DNA of 64,000 bases. Origin: Candidatus Gottesmanbacteria bacterium. GTDB lineage: Bacteria; Patescibacteria; Microgenomatia; UBA10105; UBA927. Below, one piece after another: positions 1 through 6,999 of this stretch. Where the stretch lies: NCBI GenBank assembly GCA_903821745.1, contig CAIJMI010000005.1, positions 124,001 to 188,000 on the forward strand, written 5' to 3'. The position numbers were made by a program, and so were the translations under genes. A model generated the notes under the pieces. The model saw only the letters and a program-made list of their open reading frames with translations, had not been told where the DNA came from and searched no databases. Within the stretch, counting starts at the first letter, position 1. Every line of letters starts with the position of its first letter.

Positions 1-81
1 ACGATGCCGGGCTTGCCAAAAAAACCAGCTGCTGAAATAATTGATATAGACAGCACAGGAAAAATAACTGGATTGTCTTAA
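1..81 (+). CDS. fhs: Formate--tetrahydrofolate ligase, C-terminal end (partial)
   Basis: Only the last 26 codons are in the window, ending in TAA at 79-81. The peptide begins TMPGLPKKPAAE and ends with IDSTGKITGLS, which matches the conserved C-terminus of formyltetrahydrofolate synthetase (TMPGLPKxPAA, then a short acidic stretch and xGxIxGL). The enzyme makes 10-formyl-THF from formate, THF and ATP. folD starts 10 bp downstream on the same strand, so the two one-carbon enzymes probably form an operon. The 5' part lies outside the window, so intactness cannot be judged. Confidence 0.8.
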   Translation, partial: TMPGLPKKPAAEIIDIDSTGKITGLS

Positions 82-91
82 ACACAAAGGT

Positions 92-967
92 ATGGCCACG
101 ATCATCAACGGCAAAGTCGTAAGTCAAAAAATAAAGGATGCACTAAAAACACGCGTTGCCGAGGTAACTCCAAAACCGGGTCTTGCTGTAGTTCTGGTTG
201 GAAATAACCCGGGTTCCCAGGTCTATGTCGGCAATAAAGAAAAGGCCTGTCAAGAAATTAGTTTTTATTCACAAAAAGTAGTGTTACCGGAAACAGTCAG
301 TGAAGAAGCGTTGCTTTCAACGGTCAGAAGGTTAAATGGTGATCCAAGCATACATGGCATCCTTGTCCAGTTTCCACTTCCAGAACGCCTAAAACACATG
401 GAAGAAATAATTATCCGGGAAATTAATCCGGAAAAAGACGTTGACGGATTTCATCCGATCAATGTTGGAAAACTGGTGACCTGCAAAGGAACGGTGTGTG
501 GAGATTTATTTCTTCCCTGTACTCCGGCAGGCATTGTCAGGTTACTTGATGAATATCATATTCCCATTGCCGGTCAACATGCAGTTATCTTAGGAAGAAG
601 CAATCTGGTTGGAAAACCAGTGGGTATGCTCCTTCTTGCTCGTGATGCAACCGTGACATTCTGTCATTCAAAAACAAAAAATATCAAAGAGATAACCAAG
701 CAGGCCGATATTTTGATAGCAGCAATAGGCAAGGAAAATTTTGTTGATGCATCATTTATTAAAAAGGATGTTGTCATTATTGATGTCGGCATCAACCGAA
801 CAGCGCATGGTCTTATAGGAGATGTTGATTTTCAATCCGTTGAACCCCTTGCATCAGCAATTACACCAGTACCGGGAGGCGTTGGACCCATGACCATTGC
901 AATGCTCATGGAAAATCTATGGAAAGCGTACAATTATCAGACGCGACGAGAAGATACAAAGGTATAA
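92..967 (+). CDS. folD: Bifunctional methylene-THF dehydrogenase / methenyl-THF cyclohydrolase FolD
   Basis: The 291-aa protein interconverts 5,10-methylene-, methenyl- and 10-formyl-THF in the cytoplasm. Visible family motifs, in order: the substrate and catalytic-lysine segment SQVYVGNKEKAC, VDGFHPINVGKL, the PCTPAGI loop, the Rossmann dinucleotide motif VILGRSNLVGKPVG, DVGINR and the C-terminal signature TPVPGGVGPMTIAML. The length matches typical FolD (~280-300 aa). ATG 92 follows an AAAGG stretch at close spacing and lies 10 bp after fhs, so fhs and folD are likely cotranscribed. The 3' end overlaps the convergent membrane gene by 31 bp. Confidence 0.95.
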   Translation: MATIINGKVVSQKIKDALKTRVAEVTPKPGLAVVLVGNNPGSQVYVGNKEKACQEISFYSQKVVLPETVSEEALLSTVRRLNGDPSIHGILVQFPLPERLKHMEEIIIREINPEKDVDGFHPINVGKLVTCKGTVCGDLFLPCTPAGIVRLLDEYHIPIAGQHAVILGRSNLVGKPVGMLLLARDATVTFCHSKTKNIKEITKQADILIAAIGKENFVDASFIKKDVVIIDVGINRTAHGLIGDVDFQSVEPLASAITPVPGGVGPMTIAMLMENLWKAYNYQTRREDTKV

Positions 968-1455
968 ACCCCAAGTGCAACTACAAACCCACAAAGAGCG
1001 GTAATTAGCTGAACGTTGCCCATCACAGTTAAAAACAGTTTGGGCAAAATTTCCAGGTGAACAAATAAAACAGCGCTTCCAAATAACACACCCACCTTAA
1101 CAAGTGCTGCCAAAACACCGGCGGGCATGACACCAATTTTGGTACGTAATTTATCAAAAACAACGGTCAGTAACCAATTCCCGACCCAGATAAGGGGAAC
1201 CATTGCAAGAAGAAATGGTGTCAATCCACCAAAGACCATTCCCCGCATAAGGGTTGCAAGACTTGGAAAAATAATAATCGGTAAACGCGTCGACGCAGGC
1301 AAAAAGAATACCGCAAGATACAATAATGCATTAACAAATATGCCCGTTGGAATCTGTGCCTGACTTAAGAGAAAGGGGACAATAAAACTGAGTGCCGCAA
1401 AAATAAGCGTAAGCAGTTTTTCAATTGATAACGTGACTAGTCGTTCTTTAAACAT
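937..1455 (-). CDS. Small polytopic membrane protein of unknown function
   Basis: A 172-aa, very hydrophobic protein with about five to six predicted membrane segments (roughly residues 12-30, 36-56, 58-80, 82-100, 110-132 and 145-167). The size and helix pattern recall substrate-binding S components of ECF transporters, but I see no diagnostic motif, so that is only a guess. ATG 1455 is preceded by AAAGGA at good spacing. The gene lies just downstream of tRNA-Arg and tRNA-Lys on the same strand and may share their transcript. Its 3' end overlaps folD by 31 bp in convergent orientation. Confidence 0.75.
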   Translation of the reverse strand: MFKERLVTLSIEKLLTLIFAALSFIVPFLLSQAQIPTGIFVNALLYLAVFFLPASTRLPIIIFPSLATLMRGMVFGGLTPFLLAMVPLIWVGNWLLTVVFDKLRTKIGVMPAGVLAALVKVGVLFGSAVLFVHLEILPKLFLTVMGNVQLITALCGFVVALGVYTFVSSRRV

Positions 1456-1473
1456 AAATTATATATTCCTTTG

Positions 1474-1545
1474 TGAGCGCAGGGGGATTTGAACCCTCAA
1501 CCGACTCCTTAAGAGGGAGTTGCTCTACCATTGAGCTATGCGCCC
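1474..1545 (-). tRNA. tRNA-Lys (anticodon CTT)
   Basis: The reverse strand folds as a cloverleaf: acceptor GGGCGCA with TGCGCTC (one G-U), D arm GCTC/GAGC, anticodon arm ACTCC-CTCTTAA-GGAGT with CTT at positions 34-36, and T loop TTCAAAT. The discriminator is A and no CCA is encoded. The T stem reads GAGGG against CCCCC, giving one A-C mismatch at the second pair. tRNA-Arg lies 8 bp upstream on the same strand. Confidence 0.93.
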
Positions 1546-1553
1546 GACTACAG

Positions 1554-1626
1554 CGCGCTTGGAGGGATTTGAACCCCCGACCCTCTGTTCCGAAGACAGA
1601 TGCTCTATCCACTGAGCTACAAGCGC
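1554..1626 (-). tRNA. tRNA-Arg (anticodon TCG)
   Basis: Reverse-strand cloverleaf: acceptor GCGCTTG with CAAGCGC, D arm GCTC/GAGC, anticodon stem TCTGT/ACAGA enclosing CTTCGGA with anticodon TCG, T arm GGGGG-TTCAAAT-CCCTC (one G-U), discriminator G. No CCA is encoded. It is followed on the same strand by tRNA-Lys, so both are probably cut from one precursor. Confidence 0.95.
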
Positions 1627-1748
1627 AAGTTATCCGTATTATAACAAATTAGAGATAAAAGGAACTCATTGATTGTAATTCGGTAATTCCACGGAAATAG
1701 TCACGCCAATTCCTTGACACCTACTGGCTGCTATGACACCATGGGTAT

Positions 1749-2342
1749 ATGGGGAAAAAGGCCTTAAAAGTGTTCGTATGGTTCCAAGTAACAACGATTC
1801 TACTTCTCGTCAATCTCATTCTGCTTTCCACCATGAAAACACCCCAAATTGCCGCACACGAAACGTTTCAATCAACGGATGTTGCTCTTGCACCTTCTTC
1901 GACTGGAAAAGTGCTTGGCATATCCATTGAAGGAGCTGACGCGAGAGAACTTCTCATTAAATCCTTTATTACAAAATTTCAACCGAACTCTCCTATGATG
2001 CCATTTACAACCGCATTCGTTACAGCAGCCGATACATATCAAATTGATTACCGACTTATACCAGCAATTGCTATGTGCGAGTCCAACCTTGGAACACATA
2101 TTCCGGCGCATGATTCCTTTAATGCATGGGGTATTGCCGTCTATACAGGACAACAGTCAGGCAAGATGTTTAACGATTGGAACCATGCAATTGATTGGGT
2201 AGGTAAGTATATCAGAGAGAAATATTACAATCGAAGTATTACCAATCTCACTGAAATCGGAGCCATCTGGGCTCCTCCTTCGGTCATGAAAGACAACTCC
2301 TGGGCAAAATGCGTCCAAGGTTTTATGGACCAAATTCGGTAA
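1749..2342 (+). CDS. Membrane-anchored lysozyme-fold protein (glucosaminidase/transglycosylase-like)
   Basis: A 197-aa protein with an N-terminal hydrophobic segment (about residues 10-29), a linker and a C-terminal domain from about residue 80. The domain carries DYRLIPAIAMCESNLG, HIPAHDSFNAWGIA and a run of aromatic residues. The Glu in CESNLG sits where lysozyme-fold glycosidases place their catalytic acid, so it probably cleaves peptidoglycan or another glycan outside the membrane. The paralogue at 2617 shares the same domain order. The linker contains STGKVLGI, a VLG motif also seen in other exported proteins here. A TTGACA sequence lies upstream near 1714, but I see no good -10. Confidence 0.72.
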   Translation: MGKKALKVFVWFQVTTILLLVNLILLSTMKTPQIAAHETFQSTDVALAPSSTGKVLGISIEGADARELLIKSFITKFQPNSPMMPFTTAFVTAADTYQIDYRLIPAIAMCESNLGTHIPAHDSFNAWGIAVYTGQQSGKMFNDWNHAIDWVGKYIREKYYNRSITNLTEIGAIWAPPSVMKDNSWAKCVQGFMDQIR

Positions 2343-2438
2343 AGATAAGCCTATAAATAAGACCGTTGAAACCACTTTTAGCCCATCAGAATACCCACCA
2401 ATTTAGCCTCAAAATAGCCAAATAGTAGCCCATAGGAC

Positions 2439-2467
2439 TTGACAAGAAAGGAACTATAGGGTATACT
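2439..2467 (+). promoter_or_regulatory. Near-consensus sigma-70-type promoter
   Basis: TTGACA (2439-2444) and TATACT (2462-2467) are separated by exactly 17 bp. It is the best promoter match I noted in the window. Transcription should begin near 2474, giving a leader of about 140 nt before the lysozyme-fold gene at 2617. Confidence 0.85.
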
Positions 2468-2473
2468 GCCCCC

Positions 2474-2616
2474 TAGATCCTAAAGTAGATGTATTTATAT
2501 GTCCGCTTTAGGATTTTTAGTAGCTTCGCATTAATACCTTCTATCTGCCGCTTATCCATCTTCATGAACATCAAGATACTTCTTGATATTCGTGGGGATA
2601 GAGGAGCAAAAGATCT
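2474..2616 (+). promoter_or_regulatory. Structured 5' leader with terminator-like and RBS-proximal hairpins
   Basis: Two structures are visible. The first has a 9-bp stem, ATCCTAAAG (2477-2485) with CTTTAGGAT (2506-2514), running into T2514-T2518 like an intrinsic terminator. The second is a compound hairpin: TATCC (2553-2557) with GGATA (2596-2600), CATGAA (2563-2568) with TTCGTG (2589-2594), and ATCAAGA (2570-2576) with TCTTGAT (2581-2587). It ends directly at the GAGGAG ribosome-binding site (2601-2606). The layout suggests attenuation or translational control. No known riboswitch signature was recognised. Confidence 0.55.
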
Positions 2617-3183
2617 ATGAAACAAATTTGGAACACTGTTATCGTTATTGCTTTGACCGTTGCCGCTTTGACAAGCCGTACACCTGTTATGGCTGCAGAA
2701 AAAGAAGCCGGCGCAACAGCCACGCTTTCTGCGACCTCATTTCGTGAATTAAATTCACTGGATGACCGGGTCACAAAGCTTGAATCATACCTAGAAGCAA
2801 AAAATTCACCGCTTGCCGGCACCGCAGCGCATCTTGTTGGTGAAGCTGATCGGTTAGGCCTTGATTGGAGACTTGTACCAGCTATTGCTGGAACAGAATC
2901 CTATTTTGGTCAACATATCCCACAAAATTCATATAATGCGTGGGGATGGGCAATATTTACCGGAATGCAGGATGGAAAACACTTTGATGGATGGGAGGAT
3001 GGAGTAACCATCGTTTCTGAAGGCTTAAAAAAGAACTATGTGAACCGTGGCTTGGAAACGCCGGAAACCATGGGACCAGTCTATGCAGCCGACCCATCTT
3101 GGGCTTGGAAGGTAAACCACTTTATTGAGGATATTGAAAACTTTAAACCGAATAAAACAGACCAATTAGCTGTTCTATTATAA
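2617..3183 (+). CDS. Secreted lysozyme-fold protein, paralogue of the 1749 gene
   Basis: A 188-aa protein with an N-terminal signal segment (residues 1-26, ending near VMAAEK), a short coiled-coil-like stretch (about 45-62) and a C-terminal lysozyme-fold domain (about 65-175). The domain contains LDWRLVPAIAGTESYFG, HIPQNSYNAWGWA and GMQDGKHFDGWEDG. The Glu of GTESYFG aligns with that of the upstream paralogue and is the likely catalytic acid. Role: probably peptidoglycan or exopolysaccharide cleavage outside the membrane. It has its own strong promoter and structured leader, unlike the upstream copy, and ends at an intrinsic terminator (3191-3216). Confidence 0.75.
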   Translation: MKQIWNTVIVIALTVAALTSRTPVMAAEKEAGATATLSATSFRELNSLDDRVTKLESYLEAKNSPLAGTAAHLVGEADRLGLDWRLVPAIAGTESYFGQHIPQNSYNAWGWAIFTGMQDGKHFDGWEDGVTIVSEGLKKNYVNRGLETPETMGPVYAADPSWAWKVNHFIEDIENFKPNKTDQLAVLL

Positions 3184-3190
3184 AACAACA

Positions 3191-3216
3191 AACTGCGGGG
3201 AAACCCGCAGTTTTTG
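3191..3216 (+). terminator. Intrinsic terminator
   Basis: A perfect 9-bp stem, AACTGCGGG (3191-3199) with CCCGCAGTT (3204-3212), closes a GAAA tetraloop and runs into a T tract (3211-3215). It ends the 2617 transcript just before tRNA-Leu. Confidence 0.9.
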
Positions 3217-3249
3217 TATCTTCAGGTTCCTGATATAATACAAACCAAT

Positions 3250-3331
3250 GCTCTCGTGGCGGAATTGGTATACGCGCAGGTTTTAGGAACCTGTTCCGTA
3301 AGGATTAGAGGTTCAAGTCCTCTCGAGAGCA
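3250..3331 (+). tRNA. tRNA-Leu (anticodon TAG)
   Basis: A class II tRNA: acceptor GCTCTCG with CGAGAGC, anticodon stem CAGGT/ACCTG around TTTAGGA (anticodon TAG), a 13-nt variable arm able to form TCC/GGA, and T arm AGAGG-TTCAAGT-CCTCT. The discriminator is A and CCA is not encoded. Confidence 0.95.
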
Positions 3332-3366
3332 CAAAACTATCCTAACAAAGTCATTATTGTAGATAT

Positions 3367-3966
3367 ATGATTAATGAAAATTTCATATATTTAAGTTTTC
3401 TTATTTCATTTGCTGGTGGCATAACTTATCTCGTGGATACGATAAAGGGAAAAGCAAAACCCAACAGAATTTCTTGGTTTTTTTGGTTTTTAGCTCCATT
3501 CATTGCGGTTGCAGCAGAAATCCAAAAAGGGGTGGGACTACAAACTTTAATGACATTTTCTGTCGGGTTTAACCCCCTTTTAGTATTCCTGGCGTCATTT
3601 ATTAATAAAAATGCTTACTGGAAACTGAGCAAAACTGATTACATCTATGGGGCATTAGCTTTACTCGGTATTATTCTTTGGAAAGTAACAGGAGAAGGAA
3701 ATATCGCAATTCTTTTTGCAATACTTGCCGATGGGCTTGCGTCGATTCCAACAGTAATTAAATCGTTCAAAAATCCCGAAACTGAGAGTCCAACAATTTT
3801 TTTACTCTCCTTGATAAACGCTTCCATAACACTATTAACTATTAAAATATGGACATTCGCACAGTGGGGATTCCCTGTGTATATTTTTCTTATCGATGCC
3901 ATTATTTTTTCCTTAATAAAATTTAATCTAGGTAAAAAATATCAAAAATCTCTAACCAAACAGTAA
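3367..3966 (+). CDS. Polytopic membrane protein with internal duplication (PQ-loop-like)
   Basis: A 199-aa protein with about six to seven hydrophobic helices. Two segments look like internal repeats: residues about 12-50 (GGITYLVDTIKGKAKPNRIS) and about 120-160 (ADGLASIPTVIKSFKNPETE). Each is a helix with an Asp, a basic turn with Pro, then a helix. This resembles the twin-repeat layout of PQ-loop/SemiSWEET-type transporters, but a canonical PQ pair is absent, so the family is not assigned. It follows tRNA-Leu without a clear promoter and precedes a gene with its own promoter. Confidence 0.7.
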   Translation: MINENFIYLSFLISFAGGITYLVDTIKGKAKPNRISWFFWFLAPFIAVAAEIQKGVGLQTLMTFSVGFNPLLVFLASFINKNAYWKLSKTDYIYGALALLGIILWKVTGEGNIAILFAILADGLASIPTVIKSFKNPETESPTIFLLSLINASITLLTIKIWTFAQWGFPVYIFLIDAIIFSLIKFNLGKKYQKSLTKQ

Positions 3967-3967
3967 G

Positions 3968-3996
3968 TTGACCTAGCCAAGAATTCCTTGTAGCAT
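3968..3996 (+). promoter_or_regulatory. Promoter for a leaderless transcript
   Basis: TTGACC (3968-3973), a 17-bp spacer and TAGCAT (3991-3996). The start codon at 4003 is only 6 nt after the -10, so the transcript should begin at or next to the ATG, with no room for a Shine-Dalgarno sequence. Confidence 0.55.
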
Positions 3997-4002
3997 GAAT
4001 AT

Positions 4003-4812
4003 ATGAGGGTGAAACTCGCGCTTATTGTTTTATTACTTCCATTTTGTTTAGTTCTTCCCAAAGAGCCAGTTTTTGCATCTTCCCAAACTGCATATAAGGA
4101 TTACCTTTTTCAATTTGATGATTACCGAACGAAACTCAACAATTTCAAAGTCTCAAAAACAGAATATCTCAAATACAAAACGCTTCTTTCTGAAACAACA
4201 GCACTTGATACGGTCAAATCCATGCTTGCCCAGCGGGATCAATTGCTTCGTTCTTACTTGTTATTTTTAAATGAAAAACTCAATGAAAACACCGGCCTGT
4301 CACCCTCAGAAAAAAATCTCTATCAAACGCTCATTCAAAACGAAGTGAAATTCTTGGAAACCCATGCACAACTTATTCCATCAATAGGATCGCTCACCGA
4401 CGCAACCAATGTTTCCAAACAACTGGAATCGCATTACCTTGTTCTGGAAGTATCCATTCGGCAAACCATTATTGCACTTGGTATCGGCGATCTTATGAAA
4501 CTCAATGCCCAATTTACAACATCATTTACCAGTCTTCGTGATTTAACAAAAACAAACGCAGGAAGCATGACACCAGAAAAGCAAAGCACGATTGACCGAT
4601 GGGTATTACAAATAACCAATAAGCAAAACCTGTTCCAACAGAAGGTAGAACAGATTAACACTGCAAATGCACAAATTAAGGGAAACTCTGAACAGGAAAT
4701 GAACATGCTCTTTGTTGGTGTCCAAAAAAATCTTGGCGAAGCAAAACAATATCTTATTGAAGGCTCGTCGTATATGCAAGAACTTGTAAACTTGCTACGA
4801 TACCAACATTAA
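4003..4812 (+). CDS. Secreted helical protein of unknown function
   Basis: A 269-aa protein with a clear signal peptide (residues 1-25, hydrophobic core LALIVLLLPFCLVL, likely cleavage after FAS). The rest is largely helical and coiled-coil-like, rich in Lys, Gln, Asn and Leu, with no Cys cluster or enzymatic motif. I do not recognise a family. It lies 1 bp before a second single-pass protein gene (4814), and the two are probably cotranscribed. Together they may form an envelope-associated pair, but the function is unknown. Confidence 0.75.
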   Translation: MRVKLALIVLLLPFCLVLPKEPVFASSQTAYKDYLFQFDDYRTKLNNFKVSKTEYLKYKTLLSETTALDTVKSMLAQRDQLLRSYLLFLNEKLNENTGLSPSEKNLYQTLIQNEVKFLETHAQLIPSIGSLTDATNVSKQLESHYLVLEVSIRQTIIALGIGDLMKLNAQFTTSFTSLRDLTKTNAGSMTPEKQSTIDRWVLQITNKQNLFQQKVEQINTANAQIKGNSEQEMNMLFVGVQKNLGEAKQYLIEGSSYMQELVNLLRYQH

Positions 4813-4813
4813 T

Positions 4814-5206
4814 ATGGAAAACACACAACCATCAATAGAACCAATAACACCACAAATACAACAAACCCAGAACAGTCAACCGGTCGTAGAAAGTCCAAGA
4901 AAAAAATCAGCGCTTGTTCCTATTCTTCTGGGTCTTGCTGTGTTGATACTAGGTGGCATTTTCGGACTACTCGTACAACAAAAGGGAACCATTCAGCCTT
5001 CTTCGCAAACACAGGTCATATCTCCAACGCCAACAATTACAGTCAACACCAACAAACCGTTATCTGCAATTGCAACTACCAGTGCATTCATGCAAACAGA
5101 AACTACAATTACATCATTATCATCAGCAGCTGCAATATTGAACGTTTCAGATACCACATTAAATCCACCAACGCTTGACCTTTCACTCGGTCTCGACACG
5201 AAATAA
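4814..5206 (+). CDS. Single-pass membrane protein with Thr/Ser-rich extracellular tail
   Basis: A 130-aa protein with a Gln/Pro-rich N-terminus (1-30), one transmembrane helix (about 34-56, VPILLGLAVLILGGIFGLLV) and a Ser/Thr/Pro-rich tail. The positive charges before the helix (PRKKSA) predict N-in topology with the tail outside. It starts 1 bp after the stop of the secreted helical protein, suggesting translational coupling. No enzymatic motif is visible and no family is recognised. Confidence 0.65.
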   Translation: MENTQPSIEPITPQIQQTQNSQPVVESPRKKSALVPILLGLAVLILGGIFGLLVQQKGTIQPSSQTQVISPTPTITVNTNKPLSAIATTSAFMQTETTITSLSSAAAILNVSDTTLNPPTLDLSLGLDTK

Positions 5207-5249
5207 AACCTTCTTTTCAAGATGCGATTTCTATGGTAAACTGCACCAC

Positions 5250-6107
5250 ATGAATACACAAATCAAACGTCTTGAAGACAAAACCATTGAACTTACGCTT
5301 TCCATACCATGGGAAGATATCCAAAAAGTATACAGCGAGGTCGTTGATGATTTTGTGAAAGAAACAGAACTTCCTGGCTTTCGAAAAGGAAAAGCACCTC
5401 GGGAGGCAGTTGAAAAAAATCTTGATAAAAACAAAGTCTACGAAGAAGTCATGCAACGCATGATCCCCAAAGTGTACTCAGAGGCAATCGAAACGGAAAA
5501 AATTCATCCAATTGTCATGCCAAAAATTACCCTGACGGAAGCCAAGGAAGGCAATCCATGGACCATTCTTGCGATCACCTGTGAACGGCCAACCATTGAT
5601 CTTGGGGATTACAAAAAAGCAGTCCAGGATATAAAAGCCGCAAAGCAGAAAAAAATTTGGGTTCCAGGACAAGAACCAACTAAAGAAAAAGGAGAAAAAG
5701 AAAAGAAGGTATCTCTTGATGAACTCTTAGCTGCAATTCATGGTGTTATCAAAACAACATTACCTGCAATTTTACTAGATCAAGAAGTAAACCATCTGTT
5801 ATCAGATTTGGTTGACCAAACAAAAAAACTCGGTCTCTCTGTTGAACAGTACTTAACATCAACCAATAGAACAGCAGAGGGGATCAAACACGAATACGAA
5901 CACCAAGCAGAACGAACGCTTACATTAGAGTTTGCACTTGAGGAAATAGCTGATAAAGAAGGTGTGCTTGTATCTGATGATGAAATTGATACCGTAATTA
6001 AAACAGCAAAGTCAGAAGAAGAAAAACAGTCACTTGAAAAACAACGATACTATTTAGCAACGATATTACGACGCCAAAAGACCATCGACACGCTTGCAAA
6101 TCTCTAA
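5250..6107 (+). CDS. tig: Trigger factor lacking the PPIase domain
   Basis: A 285-aa ribosome-associated chaperone. The N-terminal ribosome-binding domain is present (residues 1-125), with the signature ELPGFRKGKAPREAVEK at about 42-58. The sequence then passes through a short charged linker (about 132-160) into the helical C-terminal chaperone domain. The FKBP-type PPIase domain, about 90 residues in typical ~430-aa trigger factors, is absent. I chose the ATG at 5250 because the upstream 25 in-frame codons overlap the previous gene and do not resemble the family. Confidence 0.88.
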   Translation: MNTQIKRLEDKTIELTLSIPWEDIQKVYSEVVDDFVKETELPGFRKGKAPREAVEKNLDKNKVYEEVMQRMIPKVYSEAIETEKIHPIVMPKITLTEAKEGNPWTILAITCERPTIDLGDYKKAVQDIKAAKQKKIWVPGQEPTKEKGEKEKKVSLDELLAAIHGVIKTTLPAILLDQEVNHLLSDLVDQTKKLGLSVEQYLTSTNRTAEGIKHEYEHQAERTLTLEFALEEIADKEGVLVSDDEIDTVIKTAKSEEEKQSLEKQRYYLATILRRQKTIDTLANL

Positions 6108-6128
6108 CCGTTAAAAAATAGTCTCATC

Positions 6129-6156
6129 TAGACACACTCCATAATTGGTGTATACT
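6129..6156 (+). promoter_or_regulatory. Promoter with -10 close to the start codon
   Basis: TAGACA (6129-6134), a 16-bp spacer and TATACT (6151-6156). The ATG at 6168 follows 11 nt after the -10, leaving a leader of only about 5 nt. Confidence 0.6.
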
Positions 6157-6167
6157 ATGGGCGTACT

Positions 6168-6761
6168 ATGAACCAGATAGGATTGGCCACAACCATGAAG
6201 AAACCTAACCCAGCCCTAGTGGGGGACAACGTATTGGAAACCGTGCGCAGCATCGGAGCAACCATTGGAACAACAACCACAGACGAGATAACACAGAAAA
6301 TTCCAGACAACTTTCTTCAGGATATGTTTGGAGTCAATCAGGCACAGTCGGAATTAAAACCTAATGAATCAATTAACGTCCAACAAGATGAGGCGTCAAA
6401 AAGGGTAACACCTCGTGATCTTATTCATGTACTCACAACAAACGATAAAACAATAACGCAACACGAAATACAGGTCCTGCGTCAACAACTTGAAGGCTAT
6501 GCTAAACAAACCAATGATCCTCAGATAAAAAAAGTGGTTCTTGAACAACCAACGGTAAATCCTGGAGTGTATCATAAAAATTTATTTGAGCAATTGGTAG
6601 AAACAGCAAAGAAACTAGCAACAAATCCAGATGACGGATTAACGTGGTTTAAAGAAGCCGGAACAAAGAAAAAACGTCAAGGTTTTTGGGGTGCATACAA
6701 AAAACACGGCACAACATTTGGTCTTTCCAGTGAACGCACAACTGCAACCCAATCAGGCTAA
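6168..6761 (+). CDS. Hypothetical soluble protein (CPR-type, unknown function)
   Basis: A 197-aa hydrophilic protein without signal peptide or membrane helix. It has a low-complexity N-terminal half (Thr/Asn/Gln-rich, residues 20-85), a probable helical middle (about 86-130) and a C-terminal segment with LFEQLVETAKKLATNP and a basic KKKRQGFWGAYKKHG stretch. The basic end could bind nucleic acid, but this is speculation. It is a monocistron with its own near-leaderless promoter, between tig and tRNA-Val. I recognise no characterised family. Confidence 0.65.
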   Translation: MNQIGLATTMKKPNPALVGDNVLETVRSIGATIGTTTTDEITQKIPDNFLQDMFGVNQAQSELKPNESINVQQDEASKRVTPRDLIHVLTTNDKTITQHEIQVLRQQLEGYAKQTNDPQIKKVVLEQPTVNPGVYHKNLFEQLVETAKKLATNPDDGLTWFKEAGTKKKRQGFWGAYKKHGTTFGLSSERTTATQSG

Positions 6762-6814
6762 TTGAAAAAACCGATTGTCTTCGTAGAGGTATTTCTCATA
6801 TAATACAAATATTG

Positions 6815-6887
6815 GCGCGTGTAGCTCAGTTGGTAGAGCGTTGCATTCACATTGCAAAGGTCCATGGTCCGAATCCATGCACGCGCA
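6815..6887 (+). tRNA. tRNA-Val (anticodon CAC) with atypical T loop
   Basis: Acceptor GCGCGTG with CACGCGC, D arm GCTC/GAGC, anticodon stem TTGCA/TGCAA around TTCACAT (anticodon CAC), T stem CATGG/CCATG, discriminator A, no encoded CCA. The T loop reads TCCGAAT, so the nearly invariant T55 (pseudouridine site) is a C here. All stems are intact. Confidence 0.93.
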
Positions 6888-6936
6888 CTATTTTTTGGTT
6901 ACTCGAAAGTTTTCTGACAAATTATCTGACAAAAAC

Positions 6937-6966
6937 TTGACAGAATACCAAACATCATTGTATAAC
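6937..6966 (+). promoter_or_regulatory. Promoter of the surface-protein gene
   Basis: TTGACA (6937-6942), an 18-bp spacer and TATAAC (6961-6966). Transcription should start near 6973, giving a short leader of about 27 nt. The leader contains a small hairpin (AATGC with GGCATT) before ATG 7000. Confidence 0.7.
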
Positions 6967-6999
6967 TAGGCAAGTAATGCTGCCCATTGGCATTATTCG

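Noticed and set aside
2474..2616. Cyclic-di-AMP (ydaO) riboswitch before a wall hydrolase
   Set aside because: The context fits but the conserved ydaO sequence blocks are absent.
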